This document shows positions 54,434 to 63,415 of a stretch of 64,000 nucleotides of DNA, piece by piece. Under the pieces are notes generated by a model that worked only from the letters and a program-made list of their open reading frames with translations, ran no database searches and was not told the DNA's origin. The stretch is from Streptomyces rugosispiralis (GTDB lineage Bacteria > Actinomycetota > Actinomycetes > Streptomycetales > Streptomycetaceae): the NCBI RefSeq assembly GCF_024505145.1, contig NZ_JANIAA010000007.1:1-64000 (forward strand), written 5' to 3'. A program made the translations under genes and the position numbers. The first letter of the stretch is position 1, and every line of letters begins with the position of its first letter.

Positions 54434-55594
54434 TCAGCCGCCGCCCACGAAGATCACCAACAGCAGCCACACCACCGGCGCGGTGGGCAGCAGTGAGTCG
54501 AGCCGGTCCATGATCCCGCCATGGCCGGGCAGCAGCTTGCCCATGTCCTTGATGCCGAGGTCGCGCTTGATCATGGACTCGCCGAGGTCGCCCAGGGTCG
54601 CGCTGACCGCGGCGGCGAGGCCGAGCAGCAGGCCCTGCCACCAGACGCCGTCGTCGATGAGGTACTGCATGCACAGCGCGCCCGCGACCATCGCGAAGGC
54701 CACCGCGCCCAGCAGCCCCTCGCGGGTCTTGCCGGGGCTGATGCGCGGGGCCAGCGGATGCTTGCCGAAGCGCCAGCCCACCGCGTACGCCCCCGTGTCG
54801 CTGACCACGGTCAGCAGCAGGAAGGTGAGGACCCGCCACGGGCCGTCGCCGGTGTCGAGCATGAGCGCCACGAAAGTGGCCAGAAACGGCACGTAGAAAG
54901 CGGCGAAGACGCCCGCCGTGACATCTCTGAGGTAGTTGTCGGGCGGCTCGGTCATCCGCCAGACCAGCACCGCGAGCGCCGTAAGGGCGACCGCCACCAC
55001 CGCGCCCTGGGCACCGCGCACATAGCCCGCGACGACCATGGCGACGCCGCCGACGGCGAGCGGCACCAGGGGGACCCGGATGTCCTTGCGCTCGGTCAGC
55101 CGCGAGGTCAGCTCCCAGAGCCCGACCACCACCGCCACCGCCACCACGCCCACGAACACGGGCTTGTAGATGAAGAGCGACGCCAAGATGATCACACCGA
55201 GGCCGACGCCCACCCCTATCGCGGCGCGCAGATTCCGGCCCGCGCTCTTCTTGCCCTGCCCGGCGCCGTCGGCGGAGGCCGGGTCGGGCGCGGGGTCGGG
55301 GGGCGTCGGCCGGCGCCCGGCGGGCTGCCGGGGTCCGGGCTGAGGCTCCCGCTCGTCGCGGAAGAGGGGGCCGCTCAGCCGAGCGGCCCCCCGGTCACGG
55401 TCGGCGGCCTCGCCGGAGTCGCCGCCTGCGTGGGGCACGGTGGGCATGGGGCGAGTCTGCGCCGCCTCACCCACCTCGTGCGCGGGACCCGCCGAAGAAG
55501 TGGGCACCTCCCAGCCATAGCCGGGGGAGGTGCCCTGACCGCCAGGTCCCCGGAGTCCGGCGCTTGGTGGGGCCCCCCAGGAAGAGTCGTTCAT
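54434..55594 (-). CDS. cdsA: Phosphatidate cytidylyltransferase
   Basis: A 386-residue integral membrane enzyme making CDP-diacylglycerol from phosphatidate and CTP. A Pro/Gly-rich cytosolic N-terminus of about 120 residues precedes seven or eight helices. The family signature SMIKRDLGIKDMGKLL with PGHGGIMDR lies near the C-terminus. The ATG shares one base with the frr stop (TGATG). The order rpsB-tsf-pyrH-frr-cdsA is widely conserved. Confidence 0.95.
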   Translation of the reverse strand: MNDSSWGAPPSAGLRGPGGQGTSPGYGWEVPTSSAGPAHEVGEAAQTRPMPTVPHAGGDSGEAADRDRGAARLSGPLFRDEREPQPGPRQPAGRRPTPPDPAPDPASADGAGQGKKSAGRNLRAAIGVGVGLGVIILASLFIYKPVFVGVVAVAVVVGLWELTSRLTERKDIRVPLVPLAVGGVAMVVAGYVRGAQGAVVAVALTALAVLVWRMTEPPDNYLRDVTAGVFAAFYVPFLATFVALMLDTGDGPWRVLTFLLLTVVSDTGAYAVGWRFGKHPLAPRISPGKTREGLLGAVAFAMVAGALCMQYLIDDGVWWQGLLLGLAAAVSATLGDLGESMIKRDLGIKDMGKLLPGHGGIMDRLDSLLPTAPVVWLLLVIFVGGG

Positions 55595-56154
55595 CAGACC
55601 TCGAGCAGCTCGGCTTCCTTGTGCTTGAGCAGCTCATCCACCTGCGCGACATACTTCGCCGTGGTGTCGTCGAGCTCCTTCTCGGCGCGGCGCCCCTCGT
55701 CCTCGCCGACCTCGCCGTCCTTGATCAGCTTGTCGATGGACTCCTTGGCCTTGCGGCGGACGCTGCGGATCGAGATCTTCGCGTCCTCGCCCTTGCCCTT
55801 GGCGACCTTGATGAACTCCTTACGGCGCTGCTCGGTGAGCTCGGGGAACACCACACGGATGATGTTGCCGTCGTTGCTCGGGTTGACGCCCAGGTCGGAG
55901 TCCCGGATCGCCTGCTCGATGTTGCGGAGCGCGGTCTTGTCGAACGGCGTGACCACGGCCATCCGCGGCTCCGGCACCGAGAACGACGCCAGCTGATTGA
56001 TCGGCGTCAGCGCACCGTAGTAGTCCGCCACGATCTTGTTGAACATCGCCGGGTGCGCACGCCCGGTGCGGATCGCGGCGAAGTCCTCCTTGGCGACCAC
56101 AACGGCTTTCTCCATCTTCTCCTCGGCCTCGAGGAGGATCTCTTCGATCACCAC
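55594..56154 (-). CDS. frr: Ribosome recycling factor
   Basis: A 186-residue factor that splits post-termination ribosomes together with EF-G. It has the expected full length, with the conserved [13 protein letters not shown] and the C-terminal long helix through [15 protein letters not shown]. It starts at GTG 56154 with AGGAG upstream. It is followed by cdsA with a one-base overlap. Confidence 0.96.
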   Translation of the reverse strand: MVIEEILLEAEEKMEKAVVVAKEDFAAIRTGRAHPAMFNKIVADYYGALTPINQLASFSVPEPRMAVVTPFDKTALRNIEQAIRDSDLGVNPSNDGNIIRVVFPELTEQRRKEFIKVAKGKGEDAKISIRSVRRKAKESIDKLIKDGEVGEDEGRRAEKELDDTTAKYVAQVDELLKHKEAELLEV

Positions 56155-56255
56155 TTGCTCCTGGTGTTATCAGTAAGCAGAGCCTCGCCCCTGCGTGCGT
56201 CTTCTCCTGCACGGTGTCCGACCGGCAGGCCGTTGTCCATCCCCCGTTCGAGCCG

Positions 56256-57038
56256 TCAGGCCCGGGAGCCCTGGTCGCTCACCAGCGTGCCGATCTTCTC
56301 ACCCTTCACCGCACGCGCGATATTTCCTTCGGCCAGGAGCTCGAAGACGAGGATGGGCAGCTTGTTGTCCCGGCAGAGAGTGATCGCGGTGGCATCGGCG
56401 ACCTTGAGGTCCCGGGTGATCACCTCGCCGTACTCCAGGGCGTCGAACTTCACCGCGTCGGGGTTGCGGGCCGGGTCGGAGTCATAGACCCCGTCCACGC
56501 CGTTCTTGCCCATGAGCAGGGCCTGCGCATCGATCTCCAGCGCTCGCTGGGCCGCGGTGGTGTCCGTGGAGAAGTACGGCATACCCATACCCGCGCCGAA
56601 GATGACCACACGCCCCTTCTCGAGATGGCGCACCGCACGCAGCGGAATGTACGGCTCCGCGACCTGGCCCATGGTGATGGCGGTCTGGACGCGGGAGTCG
56701 ATGCCCTCCTTTTCCAGGAAGTCCTGGAGGGCGAGACAGTTCATGACGGTTCCGAGCATGCCCATGTAGTCCGAGCGGGCCCGGTCCATACCGCGTTGCT
56801 GCAGCTCCGCACCGCGGAAGAAGTTACCGCCGCCGATGACGATGGCGATTTCGGCGCCGTCCCTGACCACGGCGGCGACCTCGCGGGCGATGGCGTGCAC
56901 GACATCGGGGTCGACACCGAGTCCCCCGCCTCCGGCGAACGCCTCGCCGGACAGCTTCAGCATGAAGCGACCGTGTGGGGCCGCGCCGTGCGCCTTCTTG
57001 TCATCGGCGGCCTGTTTGGCGTCCGCGCCGTGATTCAT
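56256..57038 (-). CDS. pyrH: Uridylate kinase
   Basis: A 260-residue UMP kinase of the amino-acid-kinase fold. It phosphorylates UMP to UDP. Conserved segments are [33 protein letters not shown] and [10 protein letters not shown]. It has an N-terminal extension of about 25 hydrophilic residues. The ATG at 57038 has AGGAGATCT upstream. Confidence 0.96.
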   Translation of the reverse strand: MNHGADAKQAADDKKAHGAAPHGRFMLKLSGEAFAGGGGLGVDPDVVHAIAREVAAVVRDGAEIAIVIGGGNFFRGAELQQRGMDRARSDYMGMLGTVMNCLALQDFLEKEGIDSRVQTAITMGQVAEPYIPLRAVRHLEKGRVVIFGAGMGMPYFSTDTTAAQRALEIDAQALLMGKNGVDGVYDSDPARNPDAVKFDALEYGEVITRDLKVADATAITLCRDNKLPILVFELLAEGNIARAVKGEKIGTLVSDQGSRA

Positions 57039-57066
57039 TGGAGATCTCCTCGTGCACATACGAAGA

Positions 57067-57113
57067 AGGCCACTGCCGGACGGGTCCTGTTACGACCTCT
57101 GCGGCAATGGCCT
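57067..57113 (-). terminator. Hairpin between tsf and pyrH
   Basis: On the reverse strand AGGCCATTGCCG pairs with CGGCAGTGGCCT (one G-U pair), and further weak pairs extend the stem, followed by TCTTCG. It probably limits read-through from rpsB-tsf into pyrH. Confidence 0.6.
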
Positions 57114-57193
57114 CCTCGTCACATCTGCGGCCGACCGGTCGACGGTTGGCTGCCTACGACCCTATAGGGGTCGCCGGTCATTCGCTGCTCGGC

Positions 57194-58030
57194 TCAGACA
57201 CCGACGCGGAAACGGGCGAAGCGCTTGAGCGAGACACCGGCCTCGTCCAGGATCTTCTGGACGGACTTCTTGTTGTCCTTGGCGAACGGCTGGTCCACCA
57301 GCACGTTCTCCTTGAAGAAGCCGGTGACGCGCCCCTCGACGATCTTCGGCAGGGCGCCCTCGGGCTTGCCCTCCTCGCGGGCGGTGGCCTCGGCGACCCG
57401 GCGCTCGTTCTCGACCGTCTCGGCCGGGATCTCGTCGCGGCTGAGGAACTTCGGGGCGAAGGCGGCGATGTGCTGCGCGACGTCCTTGGCGACCGTGGCG
57501 TCTTCCTTGTCCAGCTCGACCAAGACGCCGACCTGCGGCGGCAGGTCCGGGCTGGTGCGGTGCATGTACGCCGCGACAAAGCCGCCGGAGAACTGCGCGA
57601 AGCGGTCCAGGACGATCTTCTCGCCGAGGGTCGCGTTGGCCTCGTCGACGAACGCCTGAACGGTCTTGCCCGCCTCGATCTCGGAGGCCAGCAGGGCCTC
57701 CAGGTCGGCCGGGGAGGTCTTGGCGACGTGGGCGGCGATGGCGTCGGCGAGGGCCACGAACTTGTCGCCCTTGGCCACGAAGTCGGTCTCGCACTTCAGC
57801 TCGACCAGCACGCCGGAGGACTTGTCGTCCGCGATGAGGGAGACGACGGCACCGTTCTCGGCGCTGCGGCCCTCACGCTTGGCCACGCCCTTCTGGCCCT
57901 TGACGCGCAGGATCTCGACGGCCTTGTCGACGAGGCCCTCGGCCTCGTCCAGCGCCTTCTTGCAGTCCATCATGCCGGCGCCGGTCAGCTCACGGAGCTT
58001 CTTGACGTCAGCGGCGGTGAAGTTCGCCAT
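57194..58030 (-). CDS. tsf: Translation elongation factor Ts
   Basis: A 278-residue nucleotide-exchange factor for EF-Tu. The N-terminal UBA-like domain starts [20 protein letters not shown], with MDCKKAL following, and the core contains CETDFVAK, the EF-Tu contact region. The length is typical for actinobacteria. It is preceded by rpsB with a hairpin in the 110-bp gap. Confidence 0.97.
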   Translation of the reverse strand: MANFTAADVKKLRELTGAGMMDCKKALDEAEGLVDKAVEILRVKGQKGVAKREGRSAENGAVVSLIADDKSSGVLVELKCETDFVAKGDKFVALADAIAAHVAKTSPADLEALLASEIEAGKTVQAFVDEANATLGEKIVLDRFAQFSGGFVAAYMHRTSPDLPPQVGVLVELDKEDATVAKDVAQHIAAFAPKFLSRDEIPAETVENERRVAEATAREEGKPEGALPKIVEGRVTGFFKENVLVDQPFAKDNKKSVQKILDEAGVSLKRFARFRVGV

Positions 58031-58073
58031 GATCTGTGAATCTCTTCTCGAAAGTCGAAAGCTCTACGGGTGA

Positions 58074-58111
58074 ACGGCGGGGGCGGCGCCACTGGCACCG
58101 TCCCCCGCCGT
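58074..58111 (-). terminator. Attenuator-like hairpin between rpsB and tsf
   Basis: ACGGCGGGGG (58074-58083) and CCCCCGCCGT (58102-58111) pair perfectly over 10 bp. The hairpin may tune the S2:EF-Ts ratio. Confidence 0.6.
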
Positions 58112-58140
58112 CATACACCGTCTGAGTGACGTCTGAGTGG

Positions 58141-59064
58141 TCAGCCCTGCTCGGCGTCCGCGGCGGGGGCCTCGGCGGGCTTGGCGTCCTCAGCGGGCTT
58201 GGCAGCGTCCTCGGCGGGCTTGTCCGCGTCCTCGGCGGGCTTGTCCGCGGCGGCCTCGGCCGGCTTGGCCTCGGCCTCGTCGGCCTTCTTCTCGCCCTCG
58301 AGCAGGTCGCGCTCCCACTCGGCGAGCGGCTCACCCGCGGCCTTGTCGGCCTTCTCGTCACCGGTGGCGACACCGGAACGGGCGATGAGGCCCTCGGCGA
58401 CGGCGTCGGCGATCACCCGGGTGAGCAGGGTGACGGAGCGGATCGCGTCGTCGTTGCCCGGGATCTTGTAGTCGACCTCGTCCGGGTCGCAGTTGGTGTC
58501 GAGGATCGCGACGACCGGGATCCGGAGCTTGCGCGCCTCACCGACGGCGATGTGCTCCTTCTTGGTGTCCACGATCCAGACGGCGCTCGGCACCTTCTGC
58601 ATCTCGCGGATACCGCCGAGGGTCTTCTCCAGCTTGGCCTTCTCGCGGGAGAGGACCAGGAGCTCCTTCTTGGTGAGGCCGGAGGCGGCCACATCCTCGA
58701 AGTCGATCTGCTCGAGCTCCTTCAGGCGCTGCAGGCGCTTGTAGACGGTCGAGAAGTTGGTGAGCATGCCGCCCAGCCAGCGCTGGTTGACGTACGGCAT
58801 GCCGACGCGGGTCGCCTGCTCGGCGATGGCCTCCTGCGCCTGCTTCTTGGTGCCGACGAACATGATGGAGCCGCCGTGGGCGACGGTCTCCTTGACGAAC
58901 TCGTAGGCGCGGTCGATGTACGACAGCGACTGGAGCAGGTCGATGATGTAGATGCCGTTGCGCTCGGTGAAGATGAAGCGCTTCATCTTCGGGTTCCAGC
59001 GGCGGGTCTGGTGCCCGAAGTGGACGCCGCTCTCCAGCAGCTCCCGCATCGTGACGACGGCCAT
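58141..59064 (-). CDS. rpsB: 30S ribosomal protein S2
   Basis: A 307-residue S2 protein. The conserved core ([46 protein letters not shown]) is followed by a C-terminal tail of about 60 residues rich in Ala, Lys, Pro, Glu and Asp with DKPAEDA-type repeats. The ATG at 59064 has AAGGAG at good distance; longer in-frame extensions upstream are rejected because the S2 start is well defined. Confidence 0.97.
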   Translation of the reverse strand: MAVVTMRELLESGVHFGHQTRRWNPKMKRFIFTERNGIYIIDLLQSLSYIDRAYEFVKETVAHGGSIMFVGTKKQAQEAIAEQATRVGMPYVNQRWLGGMLTNFSTVYKRLQRLKELEQIDFEDVAASGLTKKELLVLSREKAKLEKTLGGIREMQKVPSAVWIVDTKKEHIAVGEARKLRIPVVAILDTNCDPDEVDYKIPGNDDAIRSVTLLTRVIADAVAEGLIARSGVATGDEKADKAAGEPLAEWERDLLEGEKKADEAEAKPAEAAADKPAEDADKPAEDAAKPAEDAKPAEAPAADAEQG

Positions 59065-59377
59065 GGCCGTACTCCTTGAGGTACTCGGTTCCACGGCGGC
59101 CGGGCGGCCACCGCTCCTGACGTCCCGGCGCGCCTGCCACGGACGGGGCCCTTGCGGGGGTCGTCCGAGGACCGAGGGGCGCGGCCACCGAGCTGACCGA
59201 TGCGCGATCGGAGCACCAGTGGCGGGGCGTGCGAAGTCGATCCGGTGACCCGGATCGCCATAAGAAGTGTACGGGACCGGTACGGTGCCGGGTGACGGCG
59301 TTATCCACAACCCGTGAGTAGTCCCCCGATTCCGTCCATGATCCACCCGTTTCGGGCCGCCCGGCCATCGTGGGGGC
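59065..59377. other. 313-bp divergent control region of rpsB and the M23-like gene
   Basis: The rpsB leader probably occupies the left part; CGGCGGCCGGGCGGCCACCG-type inverted motifs occur near 59094. On the reverse strand TACACT near 59265-59270 is a possible -10 element, but I see no convincing -35. No gene is visible. Confidence 0.5.
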
Positions 59378-60985
59378 ATGCGAAGGCTTGTGGTGGGGTG
59401 GGTTCTTGCCCTGGTGACTCTTGCGCTGTCGGTGCTGCCGGTGCCGACGGCCTCCCTTCTGGCGCCACCTCTTTCGGCGGCACGGGCCGCGGCGGCGGAT
59501 CCGCGCGCGGCGTCTGCTCCGCCCCCGCGCGCGGCGCCGGATCCCGGGCCGGGGACGCGGCCGGGCGGGGGACGGTCGGGACCGGGCGAGGGACGATCGA
59601 GGTCGGGCCGGGAGCGGTCATGGCCGGTCGACGGTGCGCCGGGCACGGTGCGGCCTGCCGTGCTGAGGGGCTGGCGGCCGCCTCCGACGCCCTGGGCTGC
59701 GGGGCATCGCGGGGTCGACCTGGCGGCGGTCCCGGGCACGCGGGTCCGGGCGGCGGGCCCGGGGCGGGTCAGCTTCGTGGGGCCGGTCGCGGGCCGTGGT
59801 GTGCTGGTGATCGCGGTGTCCGGGACCGGCTCCCCTCCCCTGCGCACCACCTACGAACCGGTGCGCGCCACGGTGACCAAGGGGGAGCGGGTGGCCGCCG
59901 GGCAAGTGGTCGGCGTGGTGGCGCCGGGCCCCTTCCACTGTCGGCCGGGCTGTCTGCACTGGGGGCTGCGGCGCGCGGACCGCTATCTCGATCCGCTGTC
60001 GCTGCTGCCGCCGTCGATGCTGCGGGGCGGCCCGTCCCGGCTGCTCCCGGTGTTCGGCGTGCGCGACGCGCCCACGGTCTCCGCGCTCGCGTCCCCCGCC
60101 GGGGACACCCGGCTGCCGACGGCCGCGGCACTGGTGGCGGCATCCCTCTGGGCCCGGATCCGGCTGGGCCGCCCCGGGTCGGTCCGGGCCACCCCGGGTC
60201 GGTCCGGGCCACCCCGGGTAGGTCCGGGCCACCCCGGGTCGGTCCGGGCCACCCCGGGTCGGTCCCAGCCACCCAGGTCGGTCCGGGTCGCCCGGGTGGG
60301 TCCGGGTCGCCCGGGTCGGTCCCAGCCACCCGGGTCGGTCCGGGTCGCGTCGGGTCGCATCGGGTCGCCCAGTCGTCCGGGCCGCGCTCGCGCACGCCTG
60401 CGGGGCAGTGGAGGGGCCGGGCGGTCAGCCCCGGACGCCGCGCAGGGCCATGGCGACGGCCGCCTCGGTGATCCGCTCGGGATCCTCGGCCGCGCCGAGT
60501 TCGATGCGCCGGACCGCGGCGTCCACGACGCCCTGGAGCAGCACGGCCGAGAGCCGGGGCTGCTCATGCCCGAGGGCCGCGAGGGCCTCGACCACCATCG
60601 CGATCAGCCCGCCGTGGGCGGCCCGGATCTTCTCCCGCGCGCCCGCGTCCAGCTCACCGGCGGAGATCGCCACCACCGCGCGGTGCCGGCGGTCGCCGAC
60701 GAGCGCGAGCTGCCGGCGGACATACGCCTCGATCTTCGCCTCGGGCCCGTCGGCCCGGTCCATGGCGGCCTCGACCTCGGCGGCCCAGACCGGGAAGTCC
60801 ACGGCGCACAGCTCCTCGACCACGGCGGCACGGGAGCGGAAGTACTCATAGACGGAGGACCGTGCGAGTCCCGTGCGCTCGGCGAGGGCGGGGAAGGTCA
60901 GCGCCTCCGTGCCGCCCTCGGACAGCAGGGTGCGGGCGGCCTCCAGCAGGGCCGCGCGCTGCATCGTCCGGTGCTCGGCCACTGA
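59378..60985 (+). CDS. M23/LytM-like secreted protein; 3' part doubtful
   Basis: The product starts with a signal peptide (residues 1-40), followed by a Pro/Arg-rich linker and an M23-like domain (about residues 105-215). That domain has GHRGVDLA (HxxxD zinc motif) and CLHWGL. In active LytM enzymes the second motif is HxH; here its first His is Cys. After residue 260 a 20-bp minisatellite (60181-60379) begins, and the frame then runs antisense through the TetR gene to 60985. The real protein probably ends earlier, near 60160-60470. A change of one repeat copy would shift the frame to a stop at 60471. Confidence refers to the N-terminal 260 residues. Confidence 0.6.
   Translation: MRRLVVGWVLALVTLALSVLPVPTASLLAPPLSAARAAAADPRAASAPPPRAAPDPGPGTRPGGGRSGPGEGRSRSGRERSWPVDGAPGTVRPAVLRGWRPPPTPWAAGHRGVDLAAVPGTRVRAAGPGRVSFVGPVAGRGVLVIAVSGTGSPPLRTTYEPVRATVTKGERVAAGQVVGVVAPGPFHCRPGCLHWGLRRADRYLDPLSLLPPSMLRGGPSRLLPVFGVRDAPTVSALASPAGDTRLPTAAALVAASLWARIRLGRPGSVRATPGRSGPPRVGPGHPGSVRATPGRSQPPRSVRVARVGPGRPGRSQPPGSVRVASGRIGSPSRPGRARARLRGSGGAGRSAPDAAQGHGDGRLGDPLGILGRAEFDAPDRGVHDALEQHGREPGLLMPEGREGLDHHRDQPAVGGPDLLPRARVQLTGGDRHHRAVPAVADERELPADIRLDLRLGPVGPVHGGLDLGGPDREVHGAQLLDHGGTGAEVLIDGGPCESRALGEGGEGQRLRAALGQQGAGGLQQGRALHRPVLGH
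60181..60379. repeat. 20/19-bp minisatellite, about ten copies
   Basis: Four nearly identical 20-bp units GGTCCGGGCCACCCCGGGTC (60181-60260) are followed by 19-bp variants such as GGTCCGGGTCGCCCGGGTC. Because 20 and 19 are not multiples of three, each copy changes the frame, and every frame encodes Gly/Pro/Arg/Ser/Val-rich sequence. Confidence 0.92.
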
Positions 60986-61006
60986 GGCCGCTCGAATCCT
61001 GGGCAC
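60425..61006 (-). CDS. TetR-family transcriptional regulator
   Basis: A 193-residue regulator. The N-terminal helix-turn-helix (about residues 15-62) has the pattern [22 protein letters not shown], and the C-terminal helical domain binds an unknown ligand. The start is GTG 61006; an ATG at 60964 is possible but gives a shorter N-terminus. It lies 51 bp downstream of the whiG stop on the same strand and is flanked on the other side by the minisatellite. No target is apparent. Confidence 0.87.
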   Translation of the reverse strand: MPRIRAASVAEHRTMQRAALLEAARTLLSEGGTEALTFPALAERTGLARSSVYEYFRSRAAVVEELCAVDFPVWAAEVEAAMDRADGPEAKIEAYVRRQLALVGDRRHRAVVAISAGELDAGAREKIRAAHGGLIAMVVEALAALGHEQPRLSAVLLQGVVDAAVRRIELGAAEDPERITEAAVAMALRGVRG

Positions 61007-61057
61007 CCGACCACTCTACGGAAGAGGCCGCCCGGAGGGCGATGCCGGAGGGACGAT

Positions 61058-61891
61058 TCAGCGCCCGACATCGGCGAGTTTCGCCCGCAGCTGGAGGACC
61101 GACTTGGTGTGGATCTGGCTGACCCGGCTCTCGGTGACGCCGAGCACCTGGCCGATCTCGGCGAGCGTGAGCCCCTCGTAGTAGTAGAGCGTGACCACGG
61201 TCTTCTCCCGCTCCGGCAGGGTGTTGATCGCCCGGGCGAGCAGCCGCCGCAGCTCCCGGTCCTCGGCCACCTCGACGGGGTTGTCAGCGGCGGTGTCCTC
61301 GAGGGTGTCCATGAGGCTGAGCCGGTCGCCGCCCTCGCCGCCGACGTGCAGCAGCTCCTCCAGGGCGACCACATTGGCGAGCGACAACTGGCTGAAGACG
61401 CCGTGCAGTTCCTCGAGGCTGATGCTCATCTCGCTGGCCACCTCGGCCTCCGAGGGGGTACGGCGCAGCTGGGCCTCCAGCGTGGCGTACGCCCGCTCCA
61501 CGGCACGGGCCTTCTGGCGGACCGACCGCGGGATCCAGTCCAGCGCCCGCAACTCGTCGATCATCGCGCCACGGATCCGGGTGATGGCGTAGGTCTCGAA
61601 CTTGATGGCGCGCTCGGGGTCGAACTTCTCGATGGCGTCGATGAGTCCGAAGACCCCGGACGAGACGAAGTCCGCCTGCTCGACATTGGAGGGCAGGCCG
61701 ACGCTGACCCGGCCGGCCACGTATTTCACCAGCGGTGAGTAGTGCAGGATCAGCTGCTCCCGCAGCCGGCCGTCGCCCGTGGTCTTGTACGACCGCCACA
61801 GCTCGTCGAGCGATGAGGGCGCGGCAGGGCGCACCGCGCCGCGGGCCGCGGGCGGCGCCGCGCTGTCAGACCCGGAGATGTGCTGGGGCAT
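61058..61891 (-). CDS. whiG: Sporulation sigma factor WhiG
   Basis: A 277-residue FliA-type sigma factor. In Streptomyces WhiG starts the aerial-hypha-to-spore programme. Region 2 ([55 protein letters not shown]), region 3 and region 4 ([37 protein letters not shown]) are complete. The ATG at 61891 has AAGG upstream. Linkage to dprA/comM is typical. Confidence 0.95.
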   Translation of the reverse strand: MPQHISGSDSAAPPAARGAVRPAAPSSLDELWRSYKTTGDGRLREQLILHYSPLVKYVAGRVSVGLPSNVEQADFVSSGVFGLIDAIEKFDPERAIKFETYAITRIRGAMIDELRALDWIPRSVRQKARAVERAYATLEAQLRRTPSEAEVASEMSISLEELHGVFSQLSLANVVALEELLHVGGEGGDRLSLMDTLEDTAADNPVEVAEDRELRRLLARAINTLPEREKTVVTLYYYEGLTLAEIGQVLGVTESRVSQIHTKSVLQLRAKLADVGR

Positions 61892-62020
61892 TCGTCGCCT
61901 TGAGCCGTTCTGCCATGACATGGGTGAGGACGTACGCTTCCGCCGGAAACCTTGTGAGCGTAGCGTGACTAAGGCGTCGCGGTATGCGAAGGACGTCGGC
62001 TCGGCGGTGTGCGGATACGG

Positions 62021-63415
62021 TCATCGCCTCAACCCTTTCACCCGATTGCCCCGATTCGGGGGATCGCCTCGCCGTGCGCCGTCGCTCCTGCGCGCGGGCG
62101 GGACCAACTCCCATCGATCGCCATGACGTTCGACAAAGCCCAGGGCGAGCAGTTCATGGAGCCGGCCCAGGGCCTCGTCACAGCCGGTCCCGGATTCCCG
62201 GGCCACATCCCGCAGGTGGTTGCCGCCCCGTGCCGACAACGCTTCCAGCACCCGTGCCGTCACGGGATCGAGCAGGTCCCGCTCGACCAGCGGTCCCCGC
62301 CGCTCCGGGGCGAGGTCTCCGATGCCGCCGATGAGCTCGGCCACTTCGGCGGCGTCGGTGACCAGGACGGCCTCGCCGCGCAGCAGTTCATGCACCCCTG
62401 CCGAGAGCCCGCTGGTAACCGGTCCGGGCACCCCCATGGTGGACCGCCCGAGCTGTTGTGCCCGGCGCGCGGTGACCAGCGATCCGCTGCGGTACTGGGC
62501 CTCGACCACGACCGTGCCGCGGGTGAGGGCGGCGATGACCCGGTTGCGGAGCACGAATCTGGGGCGTGTCGGATGCGCTCCGGGTGGCAACTCGGCCAGC
62601 ACCAGGCCCTGTTCCGCGATGCGCTCGATCAACTCGGCGTGCGCTCGCGGATAGGGGACGTCCACACCGGAGGCGAGCACCGCGATGGTGGCCCCGCCCG
62701 CGGCGAGCGCCCCTCGGTGAGCCGCGCCGTCCACTCCGTGGGCCGCCCCGGAGACGACCGCCCAGCCCCGCTCGGCGAGCCCCGTGCCGAGGGAGGCCGC
62801 GGCATGCGCGCCGTAGTCGCTGCAGGCCCGCGCACCGACCACGGCGACCGAGCGCAGCGCCCACATCCGCAAGTCGGCCCGGCCGCGCACCCATAACCCG
62901 ACCGGGCGAGCGTCACCGAGATCGTCGAGCTGACCGGGCCAGTCCAGATCCCCGGGGCAGATGAACCGTCCACCGCACCGGGCGATCAACGCGAGGTCGG
63001 CGACCGGGTCCACCGCGGACGCCCGGAGGGCACATCCGGCCAGCCGCTCCCCGGTGGCTCCCGGCGGGGGCTTGCCCTTCCCGGTGAGCGCCCGCCACAG
63101 CGCCACCGGCCCCATACGGCGCAGCCAGCGTCCCACGGTCTCGTCCCCGGGCTCCACGAGCCGGGTGAGCGCCGCCCGCGCCAGCCGCTCCTCGTCCGGA
63201 ACGCCCCGCCTGACCGTGATGGTGTCCTCCACACGCCTCTCGGCGAGCTCCTGCCCCACGTTGGGGACACCTCGCCCCTCGAGCTCCGGCCCTTCGTCCG
63301 GGACGCCCCGCCCCGCCGGGAGCCCCTGCCTCTCGTCCCAGCCGCCCTGCCCCTGCCCAGCCTCCGAGAACAGGGCGGGGACGGTGCCGCGGCCGCCCGC
63401 CGAAGGAGTCGTCAT
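62021..63415 (-). CDS. dprA: DNA-processing protein DprA (DNA-binding Rossmann fold)
   Basis: A 464-residue DprA/Smf protein, which in transformable bacteria loads RecA onto incoming single-stranded DNA. The Rossmann core has SVAVVGARACSDYG, SGAAHGVDGAAHRGAL and LPPGAHPTRPRFVLRNRVIAAL, with a C-terminal winged-helix domain. The N-terminal 75 residues are a low-complexity extension with RGVPDE-type repeats, longer than usual. The ATG at 63415 shares a base with the comM stop (TGATG); a GTG at 63421 is an alternative. Confidence 0.93.
   Translation of the reverse strand: MTTPSAGGRGTVPALFSEAGQGQGGWDERQGLPAGRGVPDEGPELEGRGVPNVGQELAERRVEDTITVRRGVPDEERLARAALTRLVEPGDETVGRWLRRMGPVALWRALTGKGKPPPGATGERLAGCALRASAVDPVADLALIARCGGRFICPGDLDWPGQLDDLGDARPVGLWVRGRADLRMWALRSVAVVGARACSDYGAHAAASLGTGLAERGWAVVSGAAHGVDGAAHRGALAAGGATIAVLASGVDVPYPRAHAELIERIAEQGLVLAELPPGAHPTRPRFVLRNRVIAALTRGTVVVEAQYRSGSLVTARRAQQLGRSTMGVPGPVTSGLSAGVHELLRGEAVLVTDAAEVAELIGGIGDLAPERRGPLVERDLLDPVTARVLEALSARGGNHLRDVARESGTGCDEALGRLHELLALGFVERHGDRWELVPPARRSDGARRGDPPNRGNRVKGLRR

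Noticed and set aside
59065..59850. Long N-terminal extension of ribosomal protein S2
   Set aside because: S2 starts at [10 protein letters not shown]; the extra open frame overlaps the divergent M23-like gene and is only high-GC open frame.
60181..60379. CRISPR or attachment-site array
   Set aside because: Units abut without spacers and there is no integrase.
61892..62020. Small gene between whiG and dprA
   Set aside because: The 129 bp have no ribosome site or conserved frame; they probably contain the whiG promoter.
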